Shown: positions 5,496-7,184 of the stretch, in pieces
Layout of the letters: each line of letters begins with the position of its first letter
How positions within the stretch are numbered: the first letter of the stretch is position 1
Source: Flavobacteriaceae bacterium UBA3078
Lineage (GTDB): Bacteria; Bacteroidota; Bacteroidia; Flavobacteriales; Flavobacteriaceae
DNA length: 7,184 nucleotides
Direction: 5' to 3'
Assembly (NCBI GenBank): GCA_002366675.1
Contig: DFBO01000154.1
Span: 1 to 7,184 of the forward strand
Translations under genes and position numbers: made by a program
The notes under the pieces: generated by a model
What the model saw: the letters and a program-made list of their open reading frames with translations, nothing else
Databases searched by the model: none
Told to the model about the DNA's origin: nothing

Positions 5496-6985
5496 TATAC
5501 TTTAGATGTTAACGATTTAAAAAACACATAACCAAAACCTAAGAATAGCATAAGGTGAAACGGAAATAATCCAAAATCGCCACCTTGGTCACCAACTACA
5601 AATGCGCTATACATTCCAAAGGCAAAATAGAGTGTCAATACACCTTCAAAAATGACATGTGTAGAGATGTTCTTCTTTAAATATTTATTGTTTTTCCAAC
5701 TATCTGATAATGCATTGATATTAAATTTAGGTGTTCTAATAAAGTCACTGCGCTTCCCTAAATGACCTTCAAAAACTGCAATAGAATTATGTAAGGAAAA
5801 GCCCATTGCAATTGAGAAAAAGGTTAGAAACATAACAATATATTGCACAAAATTCTTCAAGCCACTTCCGTAAATTCTTTTATACATAAACCAATAACAT
5901 ACAAAGAAAATAATAGAGCTAATAACAAAAAAGCTCATGACATAGAAGTAGGGTTTTAAGTGTGCATATTCGTTTTTTATATATAGCATAGGAATGCTTA
6001 AAACGGCTACAATTAATATATTTAAAAACATGGTTGAGTTTAATAAATGTAATAAGCCATGAGTTTTAGTTTTTGCTGAAATATTTTTATTTTTAATAAC
6101 CTTCCATGCCATTTTCCTGAAATTTTCAGCACCACCTTTATTCCATCTAAATTGCTGAGAACGTGCAGCACTTATAATTATTGGCAGTTCAGCAGGTGTT
6201 TCAACGTCTTCTAAATATTTAAATTCCCAGTTTTTAAGTTGTGCTCTGTAGCTTAAATCTAAATCTTCGGTAAGTGTGTCTCCTTCCCAGTTACCAGAAT
6301 CTAGTATGCATTCTTTTCTCCAAACGCCAGCTGTTCCATTAAAGTTTATAAAATGTCCTTTACTATTTCTGCCAACTTGTTCAAGTGTAAAATGTGCATC
6401 AAGAGCGAAAGCTTGGATTTTTGTTAATACCGAAAAATTCCTGTTTAAATGACTCCATCGTGTTTGTACAACACCAATATTTTCATTTTTAAAATACGGA
6501 ATGGTTTCTTGTAACCAGTTTGTCCTCGGAAGGAAATCGGCATCAAAAATAGCTATGAACTCTCCTTTTGCTATTTTTAACCCTTCCTTAAGTGCTCCAG
6601 CTTTAAATCCTGTTCTATTATTTCTACATATATGGACGATATCTAAACCTGTCTTTTTTAATAATTCTATTTGTAGATGAGTAGATTCTAAAGTTTCATC
6701 TGTTGAATCATCTAATACCTGAATTTCAAGTTTGTCTTTTGGATAATCTATTTTTGAAATATTTTCTAACAAACGCTCCATTACATACATTTCGTTATAA
6801 ACAGGAAGTTGAATGGTAACAAAAGGAATTTCTTCAGAATTAGAAAAATCGAATTTAGGAGATCTATCTTGTTTCTTTTGAGCAGCTAGATAATTAAAAA
6901 GTAAGTTTAGTTGTGCCAATGCATATAAGAAAATAAAGACTAATGCAATGGTGTAAACAAATATGATAGAGGTTTCTAAAATCAT
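5495..6985 (-). CDS. Cellulose-synthase-like family 2 glycosyltransferase, membrane-bound
   Basis: This is a 496-residue processive-type GT2 enzyme. A first membrane helix (about 7-30) is followed by a cytoplasmic GT-A domain (about 55-290) with all the expected motifs: QLPVYNE (59-65), DDSTDET (92-98), the metal- and nucleotide-binding FDADF (147-151, Asp148 and Asp150), the TEDLDLSYR segment with the acceptor-activating TED (239-241), and QQFRW (277-281), the QxxRW motif. Four or five further helices follow (about 318-337, 347-368, 378-397, 441-462, 470-488), with the amphipathic EGHLGKRSDFIRTPKF segment (406-421) that commonly follows the helices in this family. The enzyme is predicted to transfer sugars from a nucleotide-sugar donor to a growing chain or lipid at the inner face of the membrane. 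CESA-like proteins of about this size in bacteria include beta-glucan, glucomannan and glycolipid synthases, so the product is open. It is linked to the genes on both sides by 1-nt TAATG overlaps. Confidence 0.9.
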   Translation of the reverse strand: MILETSIIFVYTIALVFIFLYALAQLNLLFNYLAAQKKQDRSPKFDFSNSEEIPFVTIQLPVYNEMYVMERLLENISKIDYPKDKLEIQVLDDSTDETLESTHLQIELLKKTGLDIVHICRNNRTGFKAGALKEGLKIAKGEFIAIFDADFLPRTNWLQETIPYFKNENIGVVQTRWSHLNRNFSVLTKIQAFALDAHFTLEQVGRNSKGHFINFNGTAGVWRKECILDSGNWEGDTLTEDLDLSYRAQLKNWEFKYLEDVETPAELPIIISAARSQQFRWNKGGAENFRKMAWKVIKNKNISAKTKTHGLLHLLNSTMFLNILIVAVLSIPMLYIKNEYAHLKPYFYVMSFFVISSIIFFVCYWFMYKRIYGSGLKNFVQYIVMFLTFFSIAMGFSLHNSIAVFEGHLGKRSDFIRTPKFNINALSDSWKNNKYLKKNISTHVIFEGVLTLYFAFGMYSAFVVGDQGGDFGLFPFHLMLFLGFGYVFFKSLTSKV

Positions 6986-7184
6986 TATTTAAAACTGTAT
7001 TTAAAAATCCAACCTAAAATTTTAATTCCAGCCATAACAGCTCCTTTTATGGTTCCAGATACTTTGGAGATACCAATTCTATTTCTGTAATTCACGGGAA
7101 TTTCTATATAAGTCATTTTTTGTTTTAAAACTTTCAACTGCATTTCTACTGTCCAACCATAAGTCTTGTCTTCCATATTAAGAG
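6985..7184 (-). CDS. GT2 glycosyltransferase, C-terminal fragment (polyprenyl-phosphate sugar synthase-like), 5' end outside window
   Basis: The minus-strand frame is open from the right edge, so only about 66 C-terminal residues are visible. The Met at 7176 is internal: the codons before it continue the family motif (LNMEDKTYGWTVEMQLKVLKQKMTYIEIPVNYRNRIGISKVSGTIKG). The TYGWTVEMQ and IPVNYRxRIGxSKxSGT motifs are typical of the GT2 branch related to dolichyl- or polyprenyl-phosphate mannose/glucose synthases. The catalytic N-terminal half (DxD and related motifs) is outside the window, so activity cannot be judged. The protein ends after a short hydrophobic segment (AVMAGIKILGWIFKYSFK), with no additional membrane domain. 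Its TAA overlaps the ATG of the CESA-like gene by one base (TAATG), so the two are translationally coupled. In this operon it is the natural candidate to make the lipid-linked donor used by the GT-C enzyme, which is an inference. Confidence 0.82.
   Translation of the reverse strand, partial: LNMEDKTYGWTVEMQLKVLKQKMTYIEIPVNYRNRIGISKVSGTIKGAVMAGIKILGWIFKYSFK

Noticed and set aside
1..7184. CRISPR array, tRNA or rRNA genes, insertion sequence, phage genes
   Set aside because: I saw no spaced direct repeats, cloverleaf-like segments, transposase motifs or phage-like proteins on either strand.

Overview
The window looks like a chromosomal segment of a member of the Bacteroidota, most likely the Flavobacteriaceae. 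The DNA is strongly AT-rich and codons favour A/T. Recognisable Shine-Dalgarno sites are generally absent. The protein families are typical of that group: a pseudouridine synthase relative with an S4 domain and a low-complexity N-terminal tail, a stand-alone CarboxypepD_reg-like domain protein, and a secreted transglutaminase-like protein. A short palindrome of a type I associate with Bacteroidota genomes is also present. These taxonomic points are inferences from sequence character and remembered families, not from a search.

Layout. (1) 1-876, plus strand: the 3' part of an RsuA/RluB-type pseudouridine synthase gene whose start lies left of the window. Its S4 domain is intact, but the usual catalytic aspartate is glycine and several other active-site positions are changed. 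(2) 884-2346, minus strand: two exported proteins in a likely operon, a 143-residue CarboxypepD_reg-like protein followed 17 nt later by a Cys-His-Asp transglutaminase-like protein. (3) 2347-2690: an AT-rich divergent intergenic region. (4) 2691-3243, plus strand: two small acidic uncharacterised proteins, the first apparently using a CTG start codon. (5) 3269-7184, minus strand: a tightly packed operon entering from the right edge. In transcription order it encodes the C-terminal end of a GT2 glycosyltransferase resembling polyprenyl-phosphate sugar synthases, a membrane cellulose-synthase-like GT2 enzyme, a multi-spanning GT-C mannosyltransferase-like protein, and a membrane-anchored alpha/beta hydrolase. 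The first two junctions are 1-nt TAATG overlaps and the last is an 11-nt overlap with a TTG start.

How the genes may work together. The minus-strand operon reads as an envelope glycan or glycolipid pathway. The first GT2 could charge a polyprenyl phosphate with a sugar, the GT-C protein could use that lipid-linked donor on the outer face of the membrane, the CESA-like GT2 could build or extend a chain, and the hydrolase could act on an acyl or ester group. The product cannot be deduced from the sequence. The observations most worth a second look are the apparently catalytically dead pseudouridine synthase, the palindromic repeat absorbed in frame into the GT-C gene, and the CTG start of the small acidic protein.
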